From an uncultured Spirochaetaceae bacterium (GTDB lineage Bacteria; Spirochaetota; Spirochaetia; Sphaerochaetales; Sphaerochaetaceae): 36,781 bases of DNA. Position 1 is the stretch's first letter; each line of letters begins with the position of its first letter. Position numbers and translations under genes: made by a program. Location of the stretch: NCBI GenBank assembly GCA_944392705.1, contig CALXXO010000007.1:1-36781 (forward strand). Direction: 5' to 3'. Of this stretch, positions 16,141 through 25,237 are shown piece by piece. A model generated the notes under the pieces. The model searched no databases and was not told the DNA's origin. It worked only from the letters and a program-made list of their open reading frames with translations.

Positions 16141-17268
16141 ATGTACAAGATGCGAATCTTGCATATTATAGATATTTTAGGGAGCGGTGGAATCGAGACA
16201 TTGCTAAGCTCTTTAAATAAGAATATTGACCAAGAAGAGTGTGAATTCAACCTTGTTTATCATAATTCACCATATGATTTGATGAAGGGGGATAGAATTC
16301 CAGCGTTATGTTCTTTTCAATATAAAGCTCCGGCTTTTTGGATGGTGAATTTATATCAATATAGGAAATGGTGGAAAGACTTTCTCAAATCCCATGGAAA
16401 ATTTGATATAGTACATATACATGATTACTTTGATTCATTTCCTTTTATAAAAAGCATACTAATCAAGAATAACCCGAGAACAAAATTTGTTTTTCATGCA
16501 CACAGTTTAAAAGGGCATACAATTTCGGTTTACAATTTATGGCGATCCCTTTTGGCGTACCCTGTAAGATTCTTTGGCGATTATTATCTTGGATGTTCAA
16601 ATCAGGTTATCCTCAATAGATTTGGGAAGAATGTATATGAGGGTACAAAAAAAGCTATCCTAAATTGTGGTATTAACACAGAACGATTTAGATTTAATCA
16701 AAATGTTAGGGATGAAATACGAAAACAATATGAAGCCAATGATAAAATCGTCATTGGCCATATCGGAAGATTTACAGAAGTAAAGAATCATTCATTCTTA
16801 ATTGATTTCTTCAATGTATTTCATTCGATGTATGGGAATTCGCAACTGTGGTTAGTTGGGGAGGGAGAGCTTCTTCCGGAAATAAAGCATAAAGTTCGGA
16901 GTTTGAATCTTATTGATGATGTAAAATTCATGGGTTTTTCATCATGTCCAGAAAAATTCATGATGGGAATGGATTTCTTTGTATTTCCTTCAAAGAGTGA
17001 AGGGTTGGGGTTGGTTTTAGTAGAAGCACAAACAACAGGTTTGGCTTGTATTGTTTCTGATGCAATTCAGCCTGAAGCTGATATGCATTGTGGATTACTT
17101 AAAATAATCAAATTAAATGATCCGATGGATATCTGGATAAAGGCAGTTGAGTCTTTTATGGGATACACAAGATCAGATCATTCATATAATGTTGTTAAAA
17201 ATGGGTATGATATAAAAGGTGTGGCATCTGACTTAGTGCTTCTTTACTCCAATCTTCTTAAAGAATAA
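16141..17268 (+). CDS. GT4 glycosyltransferase (EpsF/CapM-like)
   Basis: This 375-residue GT-B transferase has the N-terminal LHIIDILGSGGIETLL loop that holds the donor phosphate in GT4 enzymes, FDIVHIHDYFDS, and a C-terminal domain with GHIGRFTEVKNHSFLI, LVGEGELLPEI and the E-x7-E motif in SEGLGLVLVEAQTTG. It probably adds a hexose during assembly of the surface glycan repeat. GGGGG lies 4 bases before the ATG at 16141; an ATG at 16150 is less well placed. Base composition is much lower in G+C than flanking housekeeping genes (15 of 60 in 16381-16440, 19 of 60 in 16741-16800), consistent with transfer. The last 36 bases overlap the convergent GT2 gene. Confidence 0.87.
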   Translation: MYKMRILHIIDILGSGGIETLLSSLNKNIDQEECEFNLVYHNSPYDLMKGDRIPALCSFQYKAPAFWMVNLYQYRKWWKDFLKSHGKFDIVHIHDYFDSFPFIKSILIKNNPRTKFVFHAHSLKGHTISVYNLWRSLLAYPVRFFGDYYLGCSNQVILNRFGKNVYEGTKKAILNCGINTERFRFNQNVRDEIRKQYEANDKIVIGHIGRFTEVKNHSFLIDFFNVFHSMYGNSQLWLVGEGELLPEIKHKVRSLNLIDDVKFMGFSSCPEKFMMGMDFFVFPSKSEGLGLVLVEAQTTGLACIVSDAIQPEADMHCGLLKIIKLNDPMDIWIKAVESFMGYTRSDHSYNVVKNGYDIKGVASDLVLLYSNLLKE

Positions 17269-18225
17269 GAGAAGCCTATATGGGATGCTTAGACAGTAAG
17301 GCGAAATATATTTGCCTATGTAATAGCTCAGTTTCAGATACATAGGGATTTTATATTTGAGAATATTTGCGCAATTATCAGATATCGCCTTGATAATCGA
17401 CAATTTTTCCTCTTTTTCAGTATTCCCTCCTTTATACAGGCAAAAAAAGAAAGAAGCTGATCTGACAATATAGAAGACACTTTTATCAGTGAACATTGGA
17501 AAGTCATTTTTCAAATCGTTGTATCTATTCATGCTTACAACAAATGCATCGAAGCACTTCGTTGTATTGAAATTATGAGTAAGGCTTGAATAGTTATTTA
17601 TTCGATAATGGTATAATACTGAATTAGTTAGAAGAATCCTTTTGGCATTCAAGAAAAGTTTATGGGTTGTAGCAACGTCCTCGCAGTATCTTATTTCTTC
17701 AGGATACAGAGTCCCATTAAAAAGCTCTCTTTTATAAATCTTATTCCAGGCATAGCTGCCATAGGTTTCATATATTATACCAGATAGCGCTGTTTCTTTG
17801 GATACAATCTGAGAGCAACCAGGTAAATCATGGGGGGGGGTCTCCTCCCCTGTATTGTTATCATATTTAAAGAACCAAAATATAGAAATATCCGCATCGG
17901 TCTTTTTCATTTCAGGAATTAAATCAGAAAGAAGATTGGTATTAACCCAGTCATCACTATCAATTAAGCAGATATAATCTCCTTTGCTGTTTTTGATTCC
18001 TATATTTCTTGCAGCTGACAATCCTCTGTTCTCTGTTTTTATGCATCTGAAACGATTGTCGTTATTTAAAAATTCAGTGTAGATTGAAAAAGATGAATCC
18101 GTAGAACCATCATCAACAATTATTACTTCAAAGTCTGTATAGCTTTGCTTCTGTATGGACTCTAAACATTGAGATAAATATTTTTCTGTGTTGTAAACAG
18201 GTATAATTACACTTACTTCTGGCAT
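17233..18225 (-). CDS. GT2 family glycosyltransferase with a C9 homopolymer
   Basis: This 330-residue GT-A protein begins VSVIIPVYNTEKYLSQCLESI and carries VDDGSTD and the DxD-like LIDSDDW (about 88-93), all standard in family GT2 enzymes of the EpsJ/CpsI type. The C-terminal third is helix-rich with a basic FFKKIGVKKH tail that may sit at the membrane. A run of nine C on the coding strand (17832-17840) encodes part of TPPH at residues 129-132. A change of one base would shift the frame in the middle of the protein. GGAGAG lies about 9 bases before the ATG. AT-rich like its neighbour and convergent with it. Confidence 0.88.
   Translation of the reverse strand: MPEVSVIIPVYNTEKYLSQCLESIQKQSYTDFEVIIVDDGSTDSSFSIYTEFLNNDNRFRCIKTENRGLSAARNIGIKNSKGDYICLIDSDDWVNTNLLSDLIPEMKKTDADISIFWFFKYDNNTGEETPPHDLPGCSQIVSKETALSGIIYETYGSYAWNKIYKRELFNGTLYPEEIRYCEDVATTHKLFLNAKRILLTNSVLYHYRINNYSSLTHNFNTTKCFDAFVVSMNRYNDLKNDFPMFTDKSVFYIVRSASFFFCLYKGGNTEKEEKLSIIKAISDNCANILKYKIPMYLKLSYYIGKYISPYCLSIPYRLLLFFKKIGVKKH
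17832..17840. repeat. G9/C9 homopolymer tract inside GT2 gene
   Basis: Nine consecutive G on the plus strand (C on the coding strand) in an otherwise AT-rich gene. It is next to a purine stretch that reads GGGGAGGAGA on the coding strand. Such runs are known hot spots for slipped-strand mispairing. Confidence 0.85.
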
Positions 18226-18347
18226 TCTTTAACTCTCTCCGCTGTTGTAAAGCATGGTATAGACATAATTGAGTATACCTTTATTAATTGCAACTTATTG
18301 TTTCTTTGTGAATATTATGATTACCAGAAGTCAATTGCTGCCAACGG

Positions 18348-18380
18348 TTGTTTGCTATTGGTAATCAATATATATATAAT
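18348..18380 (+). promoter_or_regulatory. candidate promoter of the flippase/export operon
   Basis: Two overlapping arrangements are possible on the plus strand: TTGTTT (18348-18353) with a 17-base spacer to TATATA (18371-18376), or TTGCTA (18352-18357) with 17 bases to TATAAT (18375-18380). The first leaves the AAGGA ribosome-binding site (18385-18389) intact in the mRNA. It stands in the divergent gap before the six-gene run 18395-27011. Confidence 0.45.
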
Positions 18381-18394
18381 CTGTAAGGATTCTC

Positions 18395-19951
18395 ATGAGA
18401 AAAGAAAGCAATGATAGGGAGAAAAAAAGACTGAAAAGCGTAAAACGCAATGTTCAGGCCTTTTCGTTTATTGGCATTTTCTCCGCTATTCTTATGTATC
18501 TGGAAAGAGTTGTGTTTGTTGCCCATATGCCGATTGAGTATGTCGGGCTTTATGGCCTTTTTCAGAACATCATGAATTATCTATCAATTGCTGATTTTGG
18601 AATTGAGACAGCTCTTACATATTGCCTTTATGAACCACTTGCACACCAGAAATACAATGTTGTTGCTGCAATAATGCGATATATCAAAAAGTTTTATGTG
18701 CTTCTTGGTTCAATAATAATGCTAGGTGGATTTATCTGCTGCTGGAAAATAAACTGGTTTGTCAGACCTGAAGATATGACGGAAGGAATCAGAATCTACT
18801 TTTTTCTCTTCCTTTTCTCTCAGGCATCTGGCTATTTTATTACTTCCAGAGCTGTTCTCCTTAATGCTGATCAGAAACAATATATAAACATCATCGCATC
18901 ACAGGGTGGTACGTGTATTCAGATGATTGTGCAGATGCTTATTATTGTTTTAACAAAGAATTATTTCCTTTATATACTTGCAGTAGTAATAGTTAATCTG
19001 ACAAAGAATCTGGCAGTTTATGGTATATCGACAAGAAATTATAACGAGGTTTTTTCGAAGAAATATAAACAGGAAGTTGTTCCTAAAGAAATCTCAAATA
19101 GGCTAAAGTTCAATATAGGTCCGATGTTCCTTCATAAGATAGGAAGGGTAATCATATCTTCGACGGATACTATTATCCTTAGTATCCTTTTCGGAACGGC
19201 AGTTGTTGGTAGGTACAATAATTACATTCTTCTCTCGAATGCATTCATGACAGTGTTCTGGCTTCTGGCACGATCAATCACACCGAGTATAGGTGATGTT
19301 CGTGTTGATGCTGCTGATGATTCGATGCTTGAACTATATGATAAAATCCTCTATGGCAATTTCCTGCTTTCGATGATTTCAGGTATCGTATTCACTGTAA
19401 TTGCTCAGTCATTTATAAGAATATCATTCGGGGCAGTGAACGAGCTTTCACTTGCTATTGTTTTTTCTTTAGGAGCAAGTCTTTTTCTCAACAGCCTGCG
19501 GATTACGAATTCAACATTCCGCGATGCTCTTGGTCTTTTTTCACCAGATTGGTATAAGCCAATTATAGAAGCTATATTCAATATTGTTGTTTCCTATTAT
19601 CTGGCCATTAAAATGGGGCCTGTTGGTGTTATTATCGGAACTGTTCTTACTTATTTCTGTATATCGCTATGGATTGAAACATATGTAATTGTTTCCGTCG
19701 GATTCAAGAATAAGCTTTTCAGATTTATCGTTAAGAACCTTGTATATGTAATTGTTTACTGCGTTTTTGTCTTTATTGCTTACTATCTAACAACTTTGTA
19801 TACAATTTGTAGCAATCTGGTAACACTGATAGTCAATGCTATTGTTGGTCTTGTTGTATCTGTGATTGGCAGTTTGCTGCTTGCAATACACAATAAGTCA
19901 GCCAAGCTTGCTCTTGCTCAGTTTGTAAAGATTATAAGGCAGAAGGTATGA
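18395..19951 (+). CDS. Wzx-like polysaccharide/lipid-linked oligosaccharide flippase
   Basis: This 518-residue integral membrane protein has about 12-14 predicted helices and the polysaccharide-transporter (MOP superfamily) pattern. The N-terminal segment carries the helix 1 ERVVFVAHMPIEYVGLYGLF and the YLSIADFGIETALTYCLYEPLA motif; a second half has SSTDTIILSILFGTAVVGRYNNY. It would flip an undecaprenyl-linked (or other lipid-linked) glycan across the inner membrane. AAGGA is 5-6 bases before the ATG. First of six tightly spaced plus-strand genes; its stop overlaps the next start by four bases (ATGA). An A7 run lies just after the start (18422-18428). Confidence 0.87.
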   Translation: MRKESNDREKKRLKSVKRNVQAFSFIGIFSAILMYLERVVFVAHMPIEYVGLYGLFQNIMNYLSIADFGIETALTYCLYEPLAHQKYNVVAAIMRYIKKFYVLLGSIIMLGGFICCWKINWFVRPEDMTEGIRIYFFLFLFSQASGYFITSRAVLLNADQKQYINIIASQGGTCIQMIVQMLIIVLTKNYFLYILAVVIVNLTKNLAVYGISTRNYNEVFSKKYKQEVVPKEISNRLKFNIGPMFLHKIGRVIISSTDTIILSILFGTAVVGRYNNYILLSNAFMTVFWLLARSITPSIGDVRVDAADDSMLELYDKILYGNFLLSMISGIVFTVIAQSFIRISFGAVNELSLAIVFSLGASLFLNSLRITNSTFRDALGLFSPDWYKPIIEAIFNIVVSYYLAIKMGPVGVIIGTVLTYFCISLWIETYVIVSVGFKNKLFRFIVKNLVYVIVYCVFVFIAYYLTTLYTICSNLVTLIVNAIVGLVVSVIGSLLLAIHNKSAKLALAQFVKIIRQKV

Positions 19952-20922
19952 AACTTTCAGAGAGAATAAAAGAGTACCCGCGACATCTCATTGTTCCAGC
20001 AGTATGGTGCGGAATAACTGATGTACTTTCTCTTAATTCTGATAAGAATATTGTACATAAAAGACTGCGAGTTCCTGCATACAGGCGCTATTGCCAAATG
20101 CTTTCAGACTGGGTTTATGAGCAGCATCGCAACCTCTTTGATAAAGCAGATACACTGTCTCTTGGTTCTCCCGATGAAAATCCTCCAATCTGGATTATGT
20201 GGCTACAGGGAATGGATAAGGCCCCAGAATTGGTAAGAATGTGCTATGAATCTGTTAAAAGGCACGCCAATGGGCATCCCATAAGGATTATTACAGAGGA
20301 GAATATAAGTTCATATGTAGAGCTTCCATCATGGATTTGGGATAAATACAGCAATGGAATTCTTTCAAGAACAAATTTTTCGGATATAACACGGCTTGCG
20401 CTTCTTGCAGAATATGGTGGGTTGTGGATTGATTCTACTGTGTTCGTCAATAAAAATATTGATGAGGAAGTTTTTAGCTTTCCTTTTTTTTCTACAAGAA
20501 GGCTTCCAGAAGATGATGTTTTTTACAGATATCCGAAACCGGAGTGGGCTGTCTTTATTTTTGGTGTCTGGAAGGATTCATTCATAATGAAGACTTGTCG
20601 GGATGCCCTTTATGAACACTTTAGGGAGCACAACAGTTTCCCAACATATTTCATGATTGATTATGTTTTTGCAGCATTGCGTGACCATTCCAGGAAGTTC
20701 AGAGAATGCATTGAGATGGTGCCTGTGAATAATCTCAGGGTTACACATCTTATGCGTATAATAAACGATGAATATAACCCGGATGTATTTGATGATTATC
20801 TGAACGACAAGGATTATTTTGCCAAGCTTTCGAACAGAAAGAAGGTCCAGAAGACTACGGCCTCCGGTAATTTGACATATTATGGAGAGTTATGCAGAAG
20901 AATGCTCTCCACTGATGAATAA
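19948..20922 (+). CDS. Caps_synth/GT32-like glycosyltransferase
   Basis: This 324-residue protein matches capsular polysaccharide synthesis proteins (PF05704) of the GT32-like fold. It has PPIWIMWLQGMDKAPELVRMC, HPIRIITEENISSYVELP, the FSDITRLALLAEYGGLWIDSTVF motif with a DxT in the usual DxD place, and PTYFMIDYVFAALRD. It is probably a cytoplasmic sugar transferase acting on the lipid-linked glycan. Translationally coupled to the flippase by an ATGA overlap. A T8 run at 20484-20491 encodes PFFS directly after the metal-binding motif region. Confidence 0.82.
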   Translation: MKLSERIKEYPRHLIVPAVWCGITDVLSLNSDKNIVHKRLRVPAYRRYCQMLSDWVYEQHRNLFDKADTLSLGSPDENPPIWIMWLQGMDKAPELVRMCYESVKRHANGHPIRIITEENISSYVELPSWIWDKYSNGILSRTNFSDITRLALLAEYGGLWIDSTVFVNKNIDEEVFSFPFFSTRRLPEDDVFYRYPKPEWAVFIFGVWKDSFIMKTCRDALYEHFREHNSFPTYFMIDYVFAALRDHSRKFRECIEMVPVNNLRVTHLMRIINDEYNPDVFDDYLNDKDYFAKLSNRKKVQKTTASGNLTYYGELCRRMLSTDE

Positions 20923-20951
20923 TAATATGATTCTTGTGTATACTGGAAAAC

Positions 20952-23390
20952 ATGAATTGGTTCTTCCGCTTTTTAGAGAAACATCCTAAGGGTGTAATTG
21001 CTGTAATCCTTTTGATTACAGTATTCATGCTTTATTTTGCCTTTGGGATTGGTATGAATGCCAGTTATGGAGCATTCATGCCTGTTGGAGAAGATACAGA
21101 TACTTTTCAGGGGGGCGTATCTGGACAGACTCCAGTGACAGGTGTAGAGCGTAGGGTGAAAACAACTCCCGTTGCTCCTATAGATTCTTATGATACACCT
21201 TCTGATGGAACAGAAGATGCAGAACCTGCTCCCGCTGTAGAAGATACAGTCGTGGTAGATGAGAATGCTGATCTGCCGTATACCGCTACATATCTTCTTC
21301 TTGTCGGTGGGGATGATATCTTCTCCGTTGATAACCTGAATCTCTTGGAAGAAACACTCAATGGTTTTTCTGCATTCAGGGATGTAGGGGAGCCCTATTC
21401 TGTTTTCGATTATTTCACATTCGAGTCATCTGGACCAAGATTGAGGGTAACTCCTATCTCGCCAGAAAATGGTGATATGGAATGGATTGAAGCAGAAGCC
21501 AAGCTTCTAGAGAAGCGTATAACTTCAGATCCGATTATAAAGTATTTCCTTGTCAGCGGAGATGCACATCACTTCCTTTTTTCGATTCCTATCGCATCTG
21601 TTTCTTCCGCACGGCTCGATGAATTCTATGATTATTTCGATCCTCTTCGAGAAGCAGGCCTTGATGTATATATCAATGGCGGTCCTGTTATTACGGCAAA
21701 GATTATGGAGTATCTTGTAAAGGACCTTTCCAGTCTTCTTGTCCTCTGTTTCCTTGCGATTATCGTAGTTTATTATTTCAATTTCCGCTCTAAAAGAAGT
21801 GTCCTTATTCCTGCATCTTTGTCGCTCATAGGTCTTATATGGACACTTGGTACAATGTCTCTTCTCGGGATTGATATATCGATACTCAATGTCGTTACAC
21901 CGTGTATGGTGCTGACTCTTGGGTCTGCATATTCGATATATATCCTTGGTGATTATTACGCCAGCTATGCAGCTGGAACGACTTCAACAGCAGTTCAGGT
22001 CGTCAGAAAGACTTTAGGGACCATTTTCTTTGCTTGCTTTACGACTGTCATTGGATTCTTGTGCCTTCTTATTTCAAGAACTTCTGGGTTGAGAGAGTTC
22101 GGCGTATCTGTTGCATTCGGTCTTTCATATTGTGCAATTCTTTCATTTACATATCTTCCGGCTATTCTGATGATTGTGAGAAAACCTTCAGAGAAACAGC
22201 TTGCAAGCTATGAGAACGGTCTTCTCTCCAGGTTTGTCAGAAAGCTTGCCGGCCTGATTACAAAGTATTGGTATGTTCTTTGTGTTATATTTGGTCTGCT
22301 TTGCTGTGCCTATTTCTTCGTAAATGATAGAATTCCTCTTGATTCGAACTATATGTCCTATTTCCCTGAGTCTGATCAGTTTGGTCAGGATTCCAGGGCT
22401 TTTGCTGAAGAGATTGGCGGAACTAATCCATTTACAATAAAGATAATCGCACCTGAAGGTAGTAAGAATTATTTCCAGGATAGGGATAACCTTGTCAGCG
22501 TGCGGGAGTACGAGAAAGCAATTCTTGAATGCCCTGATATTCTACAGAGCATTTCCTACACGAACTATATGTCCTTTGCAAATGCGACTGTCAGCGGTGA
22601 TTATGGCATTCCTTCAAATCGAGGACTTATATCGATGCTCTCAAGGCTCGTTTTGATGCTTGGAAATTACAATCCGCAGGTATCGCAGATAGTCAGCGAT
22701 GATTTCAATACCCTTAGCCTGATCATACAGCACTGGGATTCTGAAGAAAGGGATTTGATGACTGTCTCAAGCATAGGAAGGGCTTATAAGGCTATGGTCG
22801 ATAATCTTGACCTGCTACCAGAGGGAACTACCGTCCAGATCCAAGGATATCCAATAACCAACTACAAATTCTCTAATAGGCTTCTTGATGACCAGAACTA
22901 TAGTACTATACTCTCTGTGTTCCTTGTCTTTCTGACAACGGCGCTTCTTTTCCGTTCAGCTAAAAGAGGGCTCCTGACAATCATACCGGTTCTCGCTGGT
23001 ATCATGATTAACTATGTATTCATGTTTATTGCAGGTATCCCATTCGATATGGTGACAGTAAGCTTTTCTTCCATAGCAATTGGCTGTGGGGTAGATGATG
23101 CTATTCACTTCATGTTCAGAATCAGGTCTAAGGCACATGGAAAGGTTGCAACACCTGAAGCTATTTATTCTGCGCTTGCAGAGACTGGAAGATCCATAAT
23201 CATGACGACTGTCTCGATTGTTGTGGGAATGATGATGCTTTCATTTGCTTCTTATACACCAATCAGGTACTTCGGGCTTCTTATGAGTGTGACACTCTTT
23301 GGGTGTATGGTATCGACATTGCTTTTCCTCCCTTCGTTTGCTCTGCTCTTTGCAAAGATTGGTGGAAAGCTTAAGAAACTCAGGAAATAA
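20952..23390 (+). CDS. RND/MMPL superfamily exporter (HAE-3/HpnN-like)
   Basis: This 812-residue protein has the duplicated RND plan: one helix (about 13-35), a large periplasmic loop, five helices, then a second copy. The second half keeps the helix motif GCGVDDAIHFMFRIR with paired Asp residues. The matching site in the first half reads TLGSAYSIYILGDYY and lacks them, so only one half may carry the proton relay. An acidic, Pro/Thr-rich insertion (about 45-110) precedes the first porter domain. Relatives move lipids, hopanoids or glycolipids to the outer membrane. I start at the ATG at 20952; an upstream TTG (20934) has no ribosome-binding site. Lies between transferase and Wzi-like genes, which suggests export of the locus product. 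Confidence 0.85.
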   Translation: MNWFFRFLEKHPKGVIAVILLITVFMLYFAFGIGMNASYGAFMPVGEDTDTFQGGVSGQTPVTGVERRVKTTPVAPIDSYDTPSDGTEDAEPAPAVEDTVVVDENADLPYTATYLLLVGGDDIFSVDNLNLLEETLNGFSAFRDVGEPYSVFDYFTFESSGPRLRVTPISPENGDMEWIEAEAKLLEKRITSDPIIKYFLVSGDAHHFLFSIPIASVSSARLDEFYDYFDPLREAGLDVYINGGPVITAKIMEYLVKDLSSLLVLCFLAIIVVYYFNFRSKRSVLIPASLSLIGLIWTLGTMSLLGIDISILNVVTPCMVLTLGSAYSIYILGDYYASYAAGTTSTAVQVVRKTLGTIFFACFTTVIGFLCLLISRTSGLREFGVSVAFGLSYCAILSFTYLPAILMIVRKPSEKQLASYENGLLSRFVRKLAGLITKYWYVLCVIFGLLCCAYFFVNDRIPLDSNYMSYFPESDQFGQDSRAFAEEIGGTNPFTIKIIAPEGSKNYFQDRDNLVSVREYEKAILECPDILQSISYTNYMSFANATVSGDYGIPSNRGLISMLSRLVLMLGNYNPQVSQIVSDDFNTLSLIIQHWDSEERDLMTVSSIGRAYKAMVDNLDLLPEGTTVQIQGYPITNYKFSNRLLDDQNYSTILSVFLVFLTTALLFRSAKRGLLTIIPVLAGIMINYVFMFIAGIPFDMVTVSFSSIAIGCGVDDAIHFMFRIRSKAHGKVATPEAIYSALAETGRSIIMTTVSIVVGMMMLSFASYTPIRYFGLLMSVTLFGCMVSTLLFLPSFALLFAKIGGKLKKLRK

Positions 23391-23418
23391 TGTATAAGTG
23401 CACTATGTGGAGGGAACC

Positions 23419-25227
23419 GTGAATTTTAAGAATATTCGTTCAATGATTATTATCCTTGTCATTATGATGGCGTCTCCGCTTTTCGGAAACAATCTTCAGA
23501 AGACTTACACTGTTAATGATGAGATATACAGAAGAGTTGATATCCTTTGCCGTGAAGCCGGGGTTATCGGGCCATCTTCATTCTCGCCTGTAACAGGAAG
23601 GGTCCTGCAGATTGCGCTCGATAGGATTGATAGAGCGGAGCTTTCTCCTGAGTTGGCTGCAGAATATGATGAGCTTTATCAGGTGATTACGGATAAGGAA
23701 ATTCTCTTGGATTTTGAGTCGGATTTCTTTGCGGCCGATCTGAATATAAATGCTAATCTTCAATTCAATATCGCTGATTATGACAAGTTCATCTATGCGA
23801 ATGGAAAGAATATTGAACCGGAATATGGTCATCAGAATGAGGTTTTGATTCCTTATAGATACGAAAGCCCAGCATTGTCATTGGATCCTGAACTTTATTT
23901 TGGTGATATCCTTTTCCTCGAAGCGGATTTCTCAATAAGAAACAATCCTTATAGATTGTATGAGAGCAGCTTTGGCTGGTTGCTTACAGGTGTAACAGGC
24001 AGTCCTGTTTTCTTTGGGGAAGGGACTAATTCTTCCCTTGCGCCAGAGCTTCCTTATAAAGCTGGTCTGTCGCTTGGAAATGAATATATAAGCTTCATTC
24101 TTGGCAGGTATCCACATAGCCTTGGAAGCGGTATTACCGGGAATATGCTCGTTGGTGACAATTTCACTTTCCAGGAGGTGATGAATCTTTCCTTCATCAG
24201 CAATTACTTCACTTATAATATCTCGCTGACAAGATTCGACCAGCAGATAGTTCCGGATCCATCAAATCCATATCTGACCAATTTCTCCAGAAGCGAGTTC
24301 GGCGGTGATCAGCAGTTCCGTGTCGTTCATCGTTTTGATTTGAATATAATCAATAGAATAAGATTCGTGCTTAACCTTGGAACGCTTTACAATTCCACGA
24401 ACAGCTTTGATTTCCGCTTCTTCTATCCATTCGTGATTAACCATAATTACTTCAATTACACAAATGTCATTGAAGAGTCGTACTTCGATGAAGCGAATAA
24501 CATAATAAGCTTCGAGCTTGAGTTCGTACCATGGAAGGGCATAACAGTTGGCGGGCAGTTTGTTCTTGATCAGGCTCAGATGTACTTTGAGGATTCAGAT
24601 GGTATACCAGCAGCTTATGGTGGTCTCGGAAACATCAAGTATTCGACAAGGCTTGGAGGTGGAAGTCTCAATACATGGTTTGAAGGTGTGTATACCAGCC
24701 CATATCTATACCTCAACGGCAAGAGAACTGGTGAACAGGTGAATTTCAATCTGGATTATGTTGTTGGTTATCATATTCAGCATCTTGATTCCTATGGCTT
24801 CTCCGGTTATATCCATGGACCAGATACCGTCGCATTCGCCCTCGGTGGTGAATATACCTCTGCGGATAATTCCTGGAATGTCGGATTTAATCTCATGTAC
24901 AAGGCAACAGGTGAGAAGGGCCTTAAGCATAGTTTCGAGACCAATCAGATTACGAATATCGATATGAGCAACGCTTATATTGAAGAAGAAAGCAGTGATT
25001 TCATGAACAAGTCCACGCCATCGGGTGGCTGGGCCAATGCAGAGCATCTCGTGAAGCTGGCCGCATTCGGAGGGTATCGCTTTGACGAATATAATCTGGA
25101 GCTTTTCGGTGCTTTCGGAATCAATTCATATTTCAACTACAACAGAGAGAAAGGTGTTAATGTTACACTACCTCAGTTCTCGTTCGGTGTAAAATGGACT
25201 GGACTGAAAGCTGAATGGTTCAGATAA
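23419..25227 (+). CDS. Wzi-like outer-membrane capsule-assembly barrel
   Basis: This 602-residue protein has a signal peptide (core MIIILVIMMASPLFG), a short helical N-terminal domain (VNDEIYRRVDILCREAG...) and a long beta-strand region. It resembles the capsule assembly protein Wzi family (PF14052), with the typical central FILGRYPHSLGSGITGNMLV and downstream NLSFISNYFTYNISLTRFD segments. Wzi proteins are 18-stranded barrels that hold surface polysaccharide at the outer membrane. The start is GTG at 23419 with GGAGG 5 bases upstream; an earlier in-frame GTG at 23398 lacks one. It sits 28 bases after the RND gene and 10 bases before the cytidylyltransferase. Confidence 0.75.
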   Translation: MNFKNIRSMIIILVIMMASPLFGNNLQKTYTVNDEIYRRVDILCREAGVIGPSSFSPVTGRVLQIALDRIDRAELSPELAAEYDELYQVITDKEILLDFESDFFAADLNINANLQFNIADYDKFIYANGKNIEPEYGHQNEVLIPYRYESPALSLDPELYFGDILFLEADFSIRNNPYRLYESSFGWLLTGVTGSPVFFGEGTNSSLAPELPYKAGLSLGNEYISFILGRYPHSLGSGITGNMLVGDNFTFQEVMNLSFISNYFTYNISLTRFDQQIVPDPSNPYLTNFSRSEFGGDQQFRVVHRFDLNIINRIRFVLNLGTLYNSTNSFDFRFFYPFVINHNYFNYTNVIEESYFDEANNIISFELEFVPWKGITVGGQFVLDQAQMYFEDSDGIPAAYGGLGNIKYSTRLGGGSLNTWFEGVYTSPYLYLNGKRTGEQVNFNLDYVVGYHIQHLDSYGFSGYIHGPDTVAFALGGEYTSADNSWNVGFNLMYKATGEKGLKHSFETNQITNIDMSNAYIEEESSDFMNKSTPSGGWANAEHLVKLAAFGGYRFDEYNLELFGAFGINSYFNYNREKGVNVTLPQFSFGVKWTGLKAEWFR

Positions 25228-25237
25228 TACCTTAGAT

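Noticed and set aside
21110-21115. G6 run in the RND gene as a phase-variation tract
   Set aside because: Six bases is too short to argue for frequent slippage without read data.
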